A stretch of 64,000 nucleotides of DNA. It comes from Catellatospora paridis (GTDB taxonomy: Bacteria; Actinomycetota; Actinomycetes; Mycobacteriales; Micromonosporaceae). Every line of letters begins with the position of its first letter. The stretch's first letter is position 1. Where the stretch lies: NCBI RefSeq assembly GCF_009720365.1, contig NZ_WBZD01000045.1, positions 1 to 64,000 on the forward strand. Direction: 5' to 3'. A program made the translations under genes and the position numbers. Of this stretch, positions 23,847 to 32,941 are shown one piece after another. The notes under the pieces are model-generated. The model saw only the letters and a list, made by a program, of their open reading frames with translations. It searched no databases and was not told the origin of the DNA.

Positions 23847-24794
23847 TCACCAGAGGGGGTGGAGGGCGCCTACGCGGCGGCCGCCGCCGAGGAGGGCGGG
23901 TTCGGTGAGGGCGGGGACGTCGGCCGGAATGCCGAGGCGGCGCAGGGCGGTGATCATGATGGGGCCGCGGGCGCGGGCGGCGCCGTCGTCGATCTTGATG
24001 GCGACCGCGCCCTTGCCGGGGACGGCCGCGGCCCATACGCCTTCCGCGCCGACCTTGCAGACCAGGCCGGGCACGGCGCGCATGAGCTGGGCATCCTCGC
24101 GGTTGGTGCCGCTGACCAGCTCCGGGTATGCCCGCATGGCGTCGGCGACCGAGCGCTCCAGTGAGCCGGGCACGCCCTCGGCGAGCCGGCGGAACGCGGT
24201 GGCCAGGCCGGTCAGCGACAGCGCCAGCACGGGCGCGCCGCAGCCGTCGACGCCCATCGCGGCCGCGGACTCGCCCGCGAACTCCTCGATGGTCTCGTTG
24301 AGGCGCTGCTGCAGCGGGTGGTCGGGCTGGAAGTAGTCCTCCACGGCCCAGCCGGCGGCGCGGCAGGTCAGCAGCATGCCGGAGTGCTTGCCGGAGCAGT
24401 TCATGTAGACGCGCTGCGGGGTGCCCCCGCTGGCGATCTTCGCGGCGTCGTCGAGCGGCAGGTCGGGCGGGCAGCGCAGGGCGGCCTCGGTGAGCCCGCC
24501 GCTGCGCAGCAGCGCACGTACCCGGGCGATGTGGAAGTCCTCGCCGTAGTGGCTGGCCGCGACCAGCGCCAGGTCCGCCGGGTCGGCCAGGCGCAGCCCG
24601 GCGCGCAGCATGCCGATGGCCTGCATGGGCTTGTTGGAGGAGCGCGCGAAGATCGGCCCGGTGACGTCACCGGCCGAGGCGACCGGATTTCCGGCAGCGT
24701 CCAGGACGATCACCGACCCCCGGTGGCCACCCTCGACGAAACCGCTGCGTTCCACCTCGACGAGCGGTACGCCGCCCTCGTAAACCTTGCCCAT
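23847..24794 (-). CDS. L-asparaginase (AnsA/asparaginase II, Rhizobium type)
   Basis: 315 residues of the Pfam asparaginase_II family, unrelated to E. coli AnsB. Signature blocks are ARSSNKPMQAIGMLRAG, AASHYGEDFH, MNCSGKHSGMLLTCRAAGW, and GVDGCGAPVLALSLTGLATA. These hold the Ser/Lys and Cys/Lys residues identified in the Rhizobium etli enzyme. It would convert Asn to Asp and ammonia. The ATG at 24794 is 8 nt after TAGCGT. Confidence 0.92.
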   Translation of the reverse strand: MGKVYEGGVPLVEVERSGFVEGGHRGSVIVLDAAGNPVASAGDVTGPIFARSSNKPMQAIGMLRAGLRLADPADLALVAASHYGEDFHIARVRALLRSGGLTEAALRCPPDLPLDDAAKIASGGTPQRVYMNCSGKHSGMLLTCRAAGWAVEDYFQPDHPLQQRLNETIEEFAGESAAAMGVDGCGAPVLALSLTGLATAFRRLAEGVPGSLERSVADAMRAYPELVSGTNREDAQLMRAVPGLVCKVGAEGVWAAAVPGKGAVAIKIDDGAARARGPIMITALRRLGIPADVPALTEPALLGGGRRVGALHPLW

Positions 24795-24823
24795 GGTAAG
24801 GAACGCTACCGGGGTTTCACATT

Positions 24824-25660
24824 TCAGCGCGGCGGGATCCCCAGGAGGTTGCGTGCCTCACCCGGGGTCAGCGCGGGGCGCTGCGCCAACCGGGCGAATG
24901 CGGACGCCCGGGCGACCAGCTGGGTGTTGGACTCGACCGGCTGGCCCTTGGCGTAGGTGACCGTGTCCTCCATGCCGACCCGCAGGTGGCCGCCCGCGCC
25001 GAGCGCGGTGAGCAGCACCGGCAGGGTGAACCGGCCGATGCCGGTGGCCGAGAACGTGGTGCCTTCGGGCAGCTCGCGCAGGGCCTGCTGGCAGGCGACG
25101 AGCGCCGCCGGGGTGCCGGGCATGCCGCCGGGCACGCCCATCACGAAGTCGACGTGCACGTGGCCGCCCGCGGGTAGGCCGTACTTGTCGAGCAGGCGCT
25201 GCAGTGCCCACAGGTGGCCCAGGTCGAAGATCTCGTACTCCGGCACGACACCGCGCTCCTGCATGCGGGTGTGCAGGTCGACGATGAACTCCCAGCGGTT
25301 CATGAACACGTCGTCGCCGAAGTTGACGGTGCCCATGGTGCAGCTGGCCATGTCCGGGCCGGCGTCGAGCACGGCCAGCCGGGCGGACTCCGGGTCGTGC
25401 ACCGAGCCGCCGCTGGACAGCTGCACGATCAGGTCGGTGCTCGTACGCAGCGCGGCGACGGTCTCGCGCAGACGAACGGGGTCCAGGCTCGGCTTGGCCT
25501 CGTCGTCGCGGATGTGCACGTGGATCACGCTCGCGCCGACGGCCTCGCACTCCTTGGCGGTGGCGACCAGCTCGTCCAGCGTCACCGGCAGGGCGGGGAC
25601 GTCAGCCTTGGCGGACTCCGCGCCGGTGGGCGCGACGGTGATCAGAGTGCCGTTCGTCAT
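24824..25660 (-). CDS. BKACE family enzyme (3-keto-5-aminohexanoate cleavage type)
   Basis: 278 residues, a TIM barrel of the BKACE family. VIHVHIRDD (metal-binding His pair), LIVQLSSGG, MASCTMGTVNF, HVDFVMGVPGG and LRVGMEDTV are family blocks. Known members condense beta-keto acids with acetyl-CoA, but the family is diverse and the substrate cannot be read from sequence. CAGGAT lies 6 nt before ATG 25660. Confidence 0.92.
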   Translation of the reverse strand: MTNGTLITVAPTGAESAKADVPALPVTLDELVATAKECEAVGASVIHVHIRDDEAKPSLDPVRLRETVAALRTSTDLIVQLSSGGSVHDPESARLAVLDAGPDMASCTMGTVNFGDDVFMNRWEFIVDLHTRMQERGVVPEYEIFDLGHLWALQRLLDKYGLPAGGHVHVDFVMGVPGGMPGTPAALVACQQALRELPEGTTFSATGIGRFTLPVLLTALGAGGHLRVGMEDTVTYAKGQPVESNTQLVARASAFARLAQRPALTPGEARNLLGIPPR

Positions 25661-25680
25661 GCGCGCATCCTGTCATATTT

Positions 25681-26748
25681 CTAGTCAGGGTCGATAGAGG
25701 CCGTAGATTCTCCCGCGGTGAGGGGGGTGTCGCCGGAAATATTGCGCTTGAGGACCGCGAGCGCAATCGGTCCGAGTTCCGCATGCCGGGCCGCGGTGCC
25801 GATGAATCCGACGGTACGGCCATTCGCCGTGATCTCGGTGCCACGCGCCGGAAGCTCGTCGGTGAGGATGCCGTCCAGGTGCAGCAGGCGCAGCGCGCGC
25901 GGCGGCTTGCCCAGGTGGTGCACCCGGGCCACCGTCTCCTGGCCCCGGTAGCAGCCCTTCTCCAGGTGCACCGCGGCGGCGGTCAGGTCCACCTCCGACG
26001 GCAGCGTCCGGTGATCGGTGTCCACCCCCACCCGGGCCTGCTTCGCGGCGGCCCGCACCGCCTCGTACGCCCACAGCCCGGCGGGCGGCACGTCCAGCGC
26101 GGCCAGCGTCGCCGCGGCGGTCTCGGCGGGCAGCAGCAGGTCCAGCACCGGCACATCGCCGAGGGAGTGCCTGCGTACGAAGCCGCCGCCGGGCAGCGGG
26201 GTCAGCGCGTACACCGTGGTCGGGCGCGGCAGCAGCGCGCCGGTGGCGAACTTGGGGCCCGGCACGTCGAGCACGTCCGGCTCGGCGGGCACGGCGACGC
26301 CCAGTTTCGCGGCGGCGGCGAGCGCGCCGGGTCCGACCAGGCTGTGTACGACCAGGTCAGCGGGTTTGATCTCGACCTGGGTGAAGAAACGCATCTTGGT
26401 CAGGAAGGTGACCAGGGCGTCGACGGTGCCCGGCTCGACGTCCACCCAGAGCGTGCCGTCGAGCTCGGACACCCACAGCTCGTGCTCGATGTGCCCGTTC
26501 GGGGAGAGCACCAGCGTGCGGGTCCCCTGGCCGTCGGCAAGGGCGGTCAGGTGCTGGGAGGTGAGGTTGTGCAGGAAACTCAGCCGCTCCGGGCCGGTCA
26601 GCGCCAGCACCCCGCGGTGCGAGCGGTCCACTATTCCGGCCGCGGTCAGCAGGGTGCGCTGCTCGCGATTCGGGTCGCCGTGGTGCGCCGCGACGGCGGC
26701 ATCGGCGGAGTCGGGGTCGAAATGGCCCATCAGCACGGTCGTACCCAT
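25681..26748 (-). CDS. ygfZ: YgfZ/GcvT-like folate-binding protein
   Basis: 355 residues from ATG 26748, whose A is shared with the Fur stop (TGATG). KGCYRGQETVARVHHLG is the diagnostic K-x-G-C-Y-x-G-Q-E motif of YgfZ, containing the key Cys. Other GcvT-fold parts are LALTGPERLSFLHNLTSQ and LSPNGHIEHEL. In E. coli, YgfZ uses tetrahydrofolate to help repair or assemble some Fe-S proteins. Coupling to a metal-type regulator fits a role in Fe-S or stress metabolism. Confidence 0.92.
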   Translation of the reverse strand: MGTTVLMGHFDPDSADAAVAAHHGDPNREQRTLLTAAGIVDRSHRGVLALTGPERLSFLHNLTSQHLTALADGQGTRTLVLSPNGHIEHELWVSELDGTLWVDVEPGTVDALVTFLTKMRFFTQVEIKPADLVVHSLVGPGALAAAAKLGVAVPAEPDVLDVPGPKFATGALLPRPTTVYALTPLPGGGFVRRHSLGDVPVLDLLLPAETAAATLAALDVPPAGLWAYEAVRAAAKQARVGVDTDHRTLPSEVDLTAAAVHLEKGCYRGQETVARVHHLGKPPRALRLLHLDGILTDELPARGTEITANGRTVGFIGTAARHAELGPIALAVLKRNISGDTPLTAGESTASIDPD

Positions 26749-27170
26749 CACGCACAGCTCCCGCATAGTCCGAACAAAGCCACATGCCCGATGTCCATCC
26801 GGAAGCCGCGCTGCGACAGCAGCCGCTCCGCGAGCGGGGCCAGCTCGCTCTGCTCCAGCTCGGTGACCGTGTCGCAGTTGCGGCAGACCAGGTGCACGTG
26901 CTGCACGACCGCCGCGTCGTGGTACGTCGGCGCGCCGTGCGACAGGTGCACGTGGGTGACCAGCCCGAGCTCTTCGAGCAGCTCCAGGGTCCGGTACACG
27001 GTGGTGATGTTCACCCCGGAGGCGACCTCGCACACGGCGGCGTGCACCTGTTCCGGGGTCGCGTGGACGAGCTGGCGCACGGCGTCGAGCACCAGTTGCC
27101 GCTGGGGGGTGAGCCGCAGGCCGCGATCCCGGAGGAGTTCGGCGAGCTCGGCGGAGCCTTGTTCGGGCAT
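26748..27170 (-). CDS. Fur family metalloregulator
   Basis: 140 residues from ATG 27170, with TATGAT 6 nt upstream, a very good leaderless start. N-terminal winged helix (LRLTPQRQLVLDAVRQL, GVNITTVYRTLELLEELGL), then the metal-binding dimer domain with HVHLVCRNCDTVTEL and a C-terminal CGSC motif. The CxxC pairs bind structural zinc. Fur, Zur and PerR cannot be separated safely from sequence alone. Directly coupled to ygfZ. Confidence 0.93.
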   Translation of the reverse strand: MPEQGSAELAELLRDRGLRLTPQRQLVLDAVRQLVHATPEQVHAAVCEVASGVNITTVYRTLELLEELGLVTHVHLSHGAPTYHDAAVVQHVHLVCRNCDTVTELEQSELAPLAERLLSQRGFRMDIGHVALFGLCGSCA

Positions 27171-27238
27171 CGTCCGATCATAGTTCGGCACGCCGGCGCG
27201 CCTCCGCCCGCGCGGCGTGACGCCGAGCGCACCGCCCC

Positions 27239-27329
27239 GCGGCCTTGATCGCCGGACTTGCCAGGCAGTCGTGCGTATCTTGGGCCGCCATTCGCCCATG
27301 TGCCAGGCAAGTCGGCCGATCAAGGCCGC
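27239..27329. repeat. Long imperfect inverted repeat between fur and the PLP lyase
   Basis: The 29-bp arms 27239-27267 and 27301-27329 are inverted copies with about three mismatches, separated by a 33-bp loop. Arm ends are GCGGCCTTGATC and GATCAAGGCCGC. It fills most of the divergent gap 27171-27366 upstream of both starts. Confidence 0.85.
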
Positions 27330-27366
27330 TGCGAGGGCAACTGCTGGGACGCGTAGCATTCCGGCC

Positions 27367-28248
27367 GTGGTGCAGCCTGTTCTCGTGGTCCAGGGCCGTG
27401 GCGTGGTGCCGGCCGACACTCCTGTGCTCCGTGCCGACGATCTCGGCGTGCTGCGCGGCGACGGGGTCTTCGAGACCATGCACGTGCGGCCCGACGGCCG
27501 CGGCGGGGTCGAGCCGTGGCTGCTCGACGAGCACCTGGCCCGGATGGCCCGCTCGGCCGCCCGGATGGAGCTGGCGCTGCCCGCCGAGCCGTCGCTGCGC
27601 GAGCTGGCCGCGCTGGCCTGCGCGCAGTGGCCCGCCGAGGTCGAGGGCGCGCTGCGCCTGGTCTGCACCCGCGGCACCGAGGCGAGCGCCGCCACCGGCG
27701 GACCGGTCACCTGCTTCGCCACCGTGAACCCGATCGGCGCGGCCACCCTGGCCGCACGTCGCGACGGCATCACCGTCACCACGATCTCGCTGGGCTACCC
27801 GGCCGACGCGCGCACCTCGGCCCCGTGGCTGCTGGGCGGCGTGAAGTCGCTGTCGTACGCGATCAACATGGCCTCGCAGCGCTGGGCGCTGGCGCAGGGC
27901 GTGGACGACGCACTGTGGGTCTCCGCGGACGGCTACGCCCTGGAGGGCCCGACCTCGACGCTGGTCTGGCTGAGCGGGGACACGCTGTGCACGGTGCCCG
28001 TGGAGACCACCGGCATCCTGCCGGGCACGACCGCCCGGCACCTGCTCGACAACGCCGGCGACCTCGGCTGGACCGCCGCCGAGCGGATGGTCACCCCGGC
28101 CGAGCTGGCCGCGACCGACGGCGTGTGGCTGCTGTCCAGCGTGCGCGGCATCGCCGAGCTGCGGGCGATCGACGGCGCGGCGACCGCCCCGTCCGTGCAC
28201 ACCGAGAAGCTGCGCGCCTACCTGGGCTTCACGAACCTGGGTTGCTGA
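27367..28248 (+). CDS. Aminotransferase class IV (aminodeoxychorismate lyase-like)
   Basis: 293 residues from GTG 27367, 7 nt after TAGCAT (leaderless type); a second GTG follows at once. Fold-type IV PLP enzyme: RADDLGVLRGDGVFETMHV at the N-terminus, the PLP lysine in GVKSLSYAINM, and ALEGPTSTLVWL and TTGILPGTTARHLLD for the phosphate-binding loop. Rv0812 is the likely counterpart and is annotated as a PabC-type lyase, which would form 4-aminobenzoate for folate. A D-amino acid or branched-chain activity is also possible. Confidence 0.88.
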   Translation: MVQPVLVVQGRGVVPADTPVLRADDLGVLRGDGVFETMHVRPDGRGGVEPWLLDEHLARMARSAARMELALPAEPSLRELAALACAQWPAEVEGALRLVCTRGTEASAATGGPVTCFATVNPIGAATLAARRDGITVTTISLGYPADARTSAPWLLGGVKSLSYAINMASQRWALAQGVDDALWVSADGYALEGPTSTLVWLSGDTLCTVPVETTGILPGTTARHLLDNAGDLGWTAAERMVTPAELAATDGVWLLSSVRGIAELRAIDGAATAPSVHTEKLRAYLGFTNLGC

Positions 28249-28279
28249 ACGATCACTCAGGTGACGTAGCCTGCGGAGC

Positions 28280-29455
28280 ATGACCTCGCAGGCGTTTCTC
28301 ATCGACGCGGTCCGCACCCCGTTCGGCCGCCACAAGGGCGGGCTCTCCGGCGTACGCACCGACGACCTCGCGGCCGCGCCCCTGGTCGCGCTGCTCAAAC
28401 GGCACCCCGAGCTGGACCCGGCGCTGATCGAGGACATCATCCTCGGCGACGCGAACGGCGCCGGCGAGGACAACCGCAACGTGGCCCGGATGGCGGCGCT
28501 GCTGGCCGGCCTGCCCGCCACGGTGCCCGGCGTGACCGTCAACCGGCTGTGCGCCGCGGGCGCCGAGGCGATCGTGCAGGCCTCCCGGGCGGTGCGCGCG
28601 GGCGACAACGACCTGGTCATCGCGGGCGGTGTGGAGAGCATGAGCCGCGCCCCGTTCGTGATGAGCAAGCCCGACACGGCCTTCCCCGGCGAGGCGAAGC
28701 TGTGGAACACCCAGCTCGGCTGGCGCATGGTCAACCCGCTGATGCCCGACGTGTGGACGGTGCCGCTGGGCGTGGCCGCCCAGCAGGTGGCCCACGAGTT
28801 CGGCATCGGCCGCGAGGCGCAGGACGCCTGGGCGCTGCGCTCGCAGCAGCGCGCGGCCGCCGCCTGGGCGCAGGGCCGCTTCGACGACCGGGTCGTCGAG
28901 GTCGCCGGGGTGACCCGCGACGAGTCGGTGCGCCCCGACACGAGCGCCGCGGCGCTGGCCAAGCTGCGCCCCGCGTTCACCGCGGACGGCACGGTCACCG
29001 CGGGCAACTCCTCCCCCGTCAACGACGGCGCCGCCGCGACCCTGGTCGGCTCGGCGGCCGCGGTCGAGCGCCTGGGCGTACGGCCGCTGGGCCGGATCGT
29101 GGCGAGCACCGTCGCGGGCGTCTCCCCGGAGCGCTTCTCCACCGGCCCGGTCCCCGCGATCCGGGCCCTGCTGGCCAAGGCGAAGCTCGGCTTCGGCGAC
29201 ATCGCCGCCTGGGAGCTGAACGAGGCGTTCGCCGCGATGGTGCTCAGCTGCCTGCACGAGCTGCCGGAGATCGACCCGGAGCTGGTCAACGTCGACGGCG
29301 GCGCGATCGCGTACGGCCACCCGCTCGGCGCGTCCGCGCCCCGGGTCGTCATGGACCTGTGCCACACGCTGCGCCGCCGGGGCGGCGGCTACGGCATCGC
29401 GGCGGCCTGCATCGGCGTCGGCCAGGGACAGGCGGTGCTGGTCCATGTCGAGTAA
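28280..29455 (+). CDS. Thiolase (acetyl-CoA acyltransferase)
   Basis: 391 residues, normal thiolase length. NRLCAAGAEAIVQASRAV holds the acyl-binding Cys, GGAIAYGHPLGASAPRVVMD the catalytic His, and AACIGVGQGQAVLV the second catalytic Cys. EAFAAM matches the NEAFA motif. It would degrade 3-ketoacyl-CoA or condense acetyl-CoA. TAGCCT lies 7 nt before ATG 28280. The Nudix gene overlaps its end by 11 bp. Confidence 0.95.
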   Translation: MTSQAFLIDAVRTPFGRHKGGLSGVRTDDLAAAPLVALLKRHPELDPALIEDIILGDANGAGEDNRNVARMAALLAGLPATVPGVTVNRLCAAGAEAIVQASRAVRAGDNDLVIAGGVESMSRAPFVMSKPDTAFPGEAKLWNTQLGWRMVNPLMPDVWTVPLGVAAQQVAHEFGIGREAQDAWALRSQQRAAAAWAQGRFDDRVVEVAGVTRDESVRPDTSAAALAKLRPAFTADGTVTAGNSSPVNDGAAATLVGSAAAVERLGVRPLGRIVASTVAGVSPERFSTGPVPAIRALLAKAKLGFGDIAAWELNEAFAAMVLSCLHELPEIDPELVNVDGGAIAYGHPLGASAPRVVMDLCHTLRRRGGGYGIAAACIGVGQGQAVLVHVE

Positions 29456-30026
29456 CCCGTTCGACCTGCTGCCGCCCGAGCAGCGGGCCCGCTTCGAGAC
29501 CCTGGCCCGCGAGTTCGCCGCGTCCGGCGCCGAGCCCGCGACGCCCCGCGAGGCGTCCACCGTGGTGCTGATCCGCCCGGACCGCACGATCTTCCTGATC
29601 CGCCGCATGCGGGCGATGGCGTTCGGCGGCATGTGGGCGTTCCCGGGCGGCTCGCTGGAGGCCGGCGAGACCCCGGCCGACGCCGCGGTCCGCGAGATCG
29701 CCGAGGAGACCGGGGTGACCCTGCTCCCGGCCGCGCTGACCCCATGGCACCGCTGGCTGACCCCGGTCTTCGAGCCGCGCCGCTTCGACACCTGGTTCTT
29801 CCTGGCCGCCATGCCCGACGGCCAGGACGCCGCGCTGCCCGAGTTCGAGGCCGACCGGGCCCGCTGGCTGACGCCCGAGGACGCGATCGCCGAGCACGAG
29901 GCGGGTGAGCTGCCGATGCTGCCGCCGACCCTGGTCACGCTGCGCGAGCTGGCGGCATACCCCTCGGTCGCGGACATGCTCACCACCCACCGCGATGTGA
30001 GCACGCCCTACATGCCCTCCCTCTGA
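29445..30026 (+). CDS. Nudix hydrolase
   Basis: 193 residues. Nudix box GGSLEAGETPADAAVREIAE followed by ETGV, which matches GX5EX7REUXEEXGU. The Leu/Arg-rich part around it (FLIRRMRAMAFGGMWAFPGG) is typical of CoA/NADH or NUDT19-like pyrophosphatases. The gene overlaps the thiolase end, so they are one operon, and a link to CoA metabolism is plausible. Confidence 0.93.
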   Translation: MSSNPFDLLPPEQRARFETLAREFAASGAEPATPREASTVVLIRPDRTIFLIRRMRAMAFGGMWAFPGGSLEAGETPADAAVREIAEETGVTLLPAALTPWHRWLTPVFEPRRFDTWFFLAAMPDGQDAALPEFEADRARWLTPEDAIAEHEAGELPMLPPTLVTLRELAAYPSVADMLTTHRDVSTPYMPSL

Positions 30027-30035
30027 CCCACGACC

Positions 30036-30073
30036 AGACGCCCGGTCGCCGCGGTAGCGGCAGCCGGGCGTCT
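30036..30073. terminator. Bidirectional terminator between Nudix and pstB
   Basis: AGACGCCCGG (30036-30045) pairs with CCGGGCGTCT (30064-30073). It separates the convergent thiolase-Nudix and pst operons. Confidence 0.85.
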
Positions 30074-30100
30074 CGCCTTATGGAGAGAGGAGAGTCGCGA

Positions 30101-30943
30101 TCAGCCGAAGCGGCCGGTGATGTAGTCCTCGGTGCGCTTGTCGGCGGGGTTGGTGAAGATGCGGCCCGTGTCGTTGAACTCGACCAGGCGGCCGTGCCGC
30201 ACGCCGGCCTCGTCCAGCTCCGCGGTGAAGAACGCGGTGTGGTGGCTGACGCGGGCGGCCTGCTGCATGTTGTGGGTGACGATCACGATGGTGTACGTGC
30301 CCGCCAGGTCGTGCATCAGGTCCTCGATCTTGCCGGTGGCGATCGGGTCGAGCGCGGAGCACGGCTCGTCCATGAGGATCACCTCGGGCTTGACGGCGAT
30401 CGCCCGCGCGATGCAGAGCCGCTGCTGCTGGCCGCCGGACAGGGCCAGGCCACTGGTCTTCAGCTTGCCCTTGACCTCGTCCCACAGGGCCGCGCCGCGC
30501 AGCGCCTGCTCGACGCGGTCGTCCATGTTGTCCTTGATCCCGTTGATCTTCAGGCCGTAGGCCACGTTCTCGTAGATGGACTTCGGGAACGGGTTCGGCT
30601 TCTGGAAGACCATGCCGATGCGGCGGCGCACCTGGATCGGGTCGACGTCCGGGGCGTACAGGTCCTGGCCGTGGAACGTGATCTTCCCGGCCACCCGGGC
30701 GCCCGCCACCAGGTCGTTCATCCGGTTCAGCGAGCGCAGCACGGTGCTCTTGCCGCAGCCCGACGGGCCGATGAGCGCGGTGATCTGGTGCTCGCGGACC
30801 GCCATGTTCGTGCCGCGAACGGCCTCGTAGTTGCCGTAGAAGACGCTGACGTTCTCCAGCTGCATCACCGGCGTTGCGGACGCGACGGGCATGGCGGGCA
30901 CGGCTCCCGGAAGAAGGGTGGACAGGGTGAAGTCGCTGCTCAT
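30101..30943 (-). CDS. pstB: Phosphate ABC transporter ATP-binding protein PstB
   Basis: 280 residues from ATG 30943 with GAGGA 7 nt upstream; earlier in-frame TTG 30958 or ATG 30952 are less well placed. Walker [10 protein letters not shown], the PstB-specific [18 protein letters not shown], signature [16 protein letters not shown], Walker [18 protein letters not shown] and the switch [17 protein letters not shown]. It is the last gene of pstSCAB and energises high-affinity phosphate import. Confidence 0.98.
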   Translation of the reverse strand: MSSDFTLSTLLPGAVPAMPVASATPVMQLENVSVFYGNYEAVRGTNMAVREHQITALIGPSGCGKSTVLRSLNRMNDLVAGARVAGKITFHGQDLYAPDVDPIQVRRRIGMVFQKPNPFPKSIYENVAYGLKINGIKDNMDDRVEQALRGAALWDEVKGKLKTSGLALSGGQQQRLCIARAIAVKPEVILMDEPCSALDPIATGKIEDLMHDLAGTYTIVIVTHNMQQAARVSHHTAFFTAELDEAGVRHGRLVEFNDTGRIFTNPADKRTEDYITGRFG

Positions 30944-30954
30944 GGTGGTCATCC

Positions 30955-31869
30955 TCAACGTTCCTTAATGGCGAAGCGGCTGGAGATCAGGCGGGCCGCG
31001 ACGGTGAACACGAGCACGATCACCATCAGCGTGAGCGCCGCGCCCCAGGCACGATCCTGTGCCGCCGGGAACGGCTCTCCGGCATTCTTGAAGATCTGCG
31101 CGGCCAGGGTGGTGTTGTCCCCCGCCAGGGTCCAGTTGGCCACGAACGTCGTGCCGGCGACCAGCACGACCGGCGCGGTCTCACCCGCGGCACGCGCGAT
31201 GGCGAGCATCACGCCGCTCACGATGCCGGAGATGGCCGCGGGCAGCACCACGGAGACGGTGGTCTTCCAGCGCCGGGCGCCCAGCGCGGCGCTGGCCTGG
31301 CGCAGCTCGTCCGGCACCAGCTTGAGCATCTCCTCGGAGCTGCGGATGATCACCGGGAGCATGAGGCAGCCCAGGGCGAGCGCGGCCGCGAAGCCGGACT
31401 GCTCCTTGACCACCAGCACGTACGAGACGTAGATGAACAGACCCATGACGACCGAAGGCACGCCCGTCATGACGTCGGACATGGTCCGGATGAGCCGGGC
31501 CAGCGCGTTCTGCTTGCCGTACTCGTTGAGGTAGATCGAGCCGAGCACGCCGAGCGGGATCGCCATGGCGGCCGCGGCACCGGTGATCAGCAGGGTTCCC
31601 GCGATGGCGGGGCCCATGCCGCCGCCGGCCCGGCGGGCCGAGTTGGGGATGTCCTCGATGAGGAAGTCCCAGTCGAGGACGGCCATGCCCCGGCTGGTCA
31701 CGTGGTAGATGACCAGGCCCAGCGGGATGAGCGCGATCAGCAGCGCAAGCCCCATGAGCGACTTGCTGAAGCCGTCGGTCAGCCGTCGGCGCAGCGGCAG
31801 CGCGGAGCGGCGCAGATCCGCCGGCACCGGAGCGGCCGCCGCGGGACGGGTAGCAGTGGTGCTGGTCAT
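30955..31869 (-). CDS. pstA: Phosphate ABC transporter permease PstA
   Basis: 304 residues with about six transmembrane helices. [17 protein letters not shown] and the EAA-like loop [20 protein letters not shown] mark the permease. ATGA overlap with pstC. Confidence 0.96.
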   Translation of the reverse strand: MTSTTATRPAAAAPVPADLRRSALPLRRRLTDGFSKSLMGLALLIALIPLGLVIYHVTSRGMAVLDWDFLIEDIPNSARRAGGGMGPAIAGTLLITGAAAAMAIPLGVLGSIYLNEYGKQNALARLIRTMSDVMTGVPSVVMGLFIYVSYVLVVKEQSGFAAALALGCLMLPVIIRSSEEMLKLVPDELRQASAALGARRWKTTVSVVLPAAISGIVSGVMLAIARAAGETAPVVLVAGTTFVANWTLAGDNTTLAAQIFKNAGEPFPAAQDRAWGAALTLMVIVLVFTVAARLISSRFAIKER

Positions 31870-32852
31870 GCCGAGGCTCCCCTCATCCGGATCTCCGCCC
31901 GGCGTACGACGAATCGGGCGACCAGGTTGACCAGCACCGTGATGACGAACAGCACCACGCCCATGCCGATCAGGGCGGCGGTGAACTCACCGGTGGACTC
32001 GCCCCACTGGTCGACGATGATGGCCGGCAGCGCGTAGCCGCTCTCGAAGAGGTTCGCGGTGATCTGCACCGAGCTGCCGATGACCAGGGCGACCGCGATG
32101 GTCTCGCCCATCGCGCGGCCGAGGCCGAGGATCACCGCGCCGACCACGCCGCCGAAGCTGTGCGGCAGCACCGCACCCTTGATCATTTCCCAGCGGGTGG
32201 CGCCGAGCGCCCAGGCCGCCTGCTTGTCGGAGTCGGGCACCGTGGCGAAGACCTCGCGGGCGATCGACGTGATGATCGGGACGATCATGATGGCGAGGAT
32301 CAGGCCCGCGGTCATGAAGGTGCGACCGCTGCTGCGCGGCTCGCCGAACAGCGACCCGAGCACCGGCACACCGCCCAGCACATCGTGCAGCCACTGGTAG
32401 ACCGGCACCACGGCGGGCGCGACGACGAGGATTCCCCAGAGGCCGAAGACGACCGAAGGCACCGCGGCCAGCAGGTCGATGAGGGTGACGATCGCCGAGC
32501 GGATGCGGCGCGGCGCCAGCTCGGTCAGGAAGAGCGCGATGCCGATCGAGACCGGGACCGCGACGACCACGGCGATCGTGGAGACGACCAGCGTGCCGTA
32601 GAGGAAGGCCAGGGTGCCGTAGACCGGCTTGCCCGGGCCGTCGCCGTCGGGGTCGTTGGGGATCCAGGTCGAGCTGGTGAAGAACTCGGCGGAGAAGGCC
32701 GGGTAGGCCTGCTTCACCATGGTGATCAGGATCAACGCCAGGATCACCAGCACCGCGAAGCCCGCGGAAACGCACAAGGCCCAGAAGAGCCGGTCGGCGT
32801 GTCTGCCGCGGTCCTTCCGGGTCAGCTGAGCGGATTTGTCTACGACTGTCAT
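31866..32852 (-). CDS. pstC: Phosphate ABC transporter permease PstC
   Basis: 328 residues with six or seven transmembrane helices. Typical PstC blocks are AVPVSIGIALFLTELAPRRI, LLAAVPSVVFGLWG and the coupling loop PDSDKQAAWALGATRWEMIK. It starts 89 nt after pstS, beyond a hairpin that may lower pstCAB expression relative to pstS. Confidence 0.96.
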   Translation of the reverse strand: MTVVDKSAQLTRKDRGRHADRLFWALCVSAGFAVLVILALILITMVKQAYPAFSAEFFTSSTWIPNDPDGDGPGKPVYGTLAFLYGTLVVSTIAVVVAVPVSIGIALFLTELAPRRIRSAIVTLIDLLAAVPSVVFGLWGILVVAPAVVPVYQWLHDVLGGVPVLGSLFGEPRSSGRTFMTAGLILAIMIVPIITSIAREVFATVPDSDKQAAWALGATRWEMIKGAVLPHSFGGVVGAVILGLGRAMGETIAVALVIGSSVQITANLFESGYALPAIIVDQWGESTGEFTAALIGMGVVLFVITVLVNLVARFVVRRAEIRMRGASA

Positions 32853-32880
32853 CTCTACTCCGAGGGGTGGCCTGGCGAGG

Positions 32881-32916
32881 CCGGTGCGGTGAGTCCGGGA
32901 GGACCCACCGCACCGG
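32881..32916 (-). terminator. Hairpin between pstS and pstC
   Basis: CCGGTGCGGTG (32881-32891) and CACCGCACCGG (32906-32916) form an 11-bp stem in the pstS-pstC gap. It probably attenuates read-through so that the binding protein is made in excess. Confidence 0.65.
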
Positions 32917-32941
32917 GGGTGGTGCTCAGGTCAGATCAGCT

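Noticed and set aside
27217-27366. N-terminal extension of the class IV aminotransferase
   Set aside because: It would translate the large inverted repeat, and TAGCAT lies 7 nt before GTG 27367.
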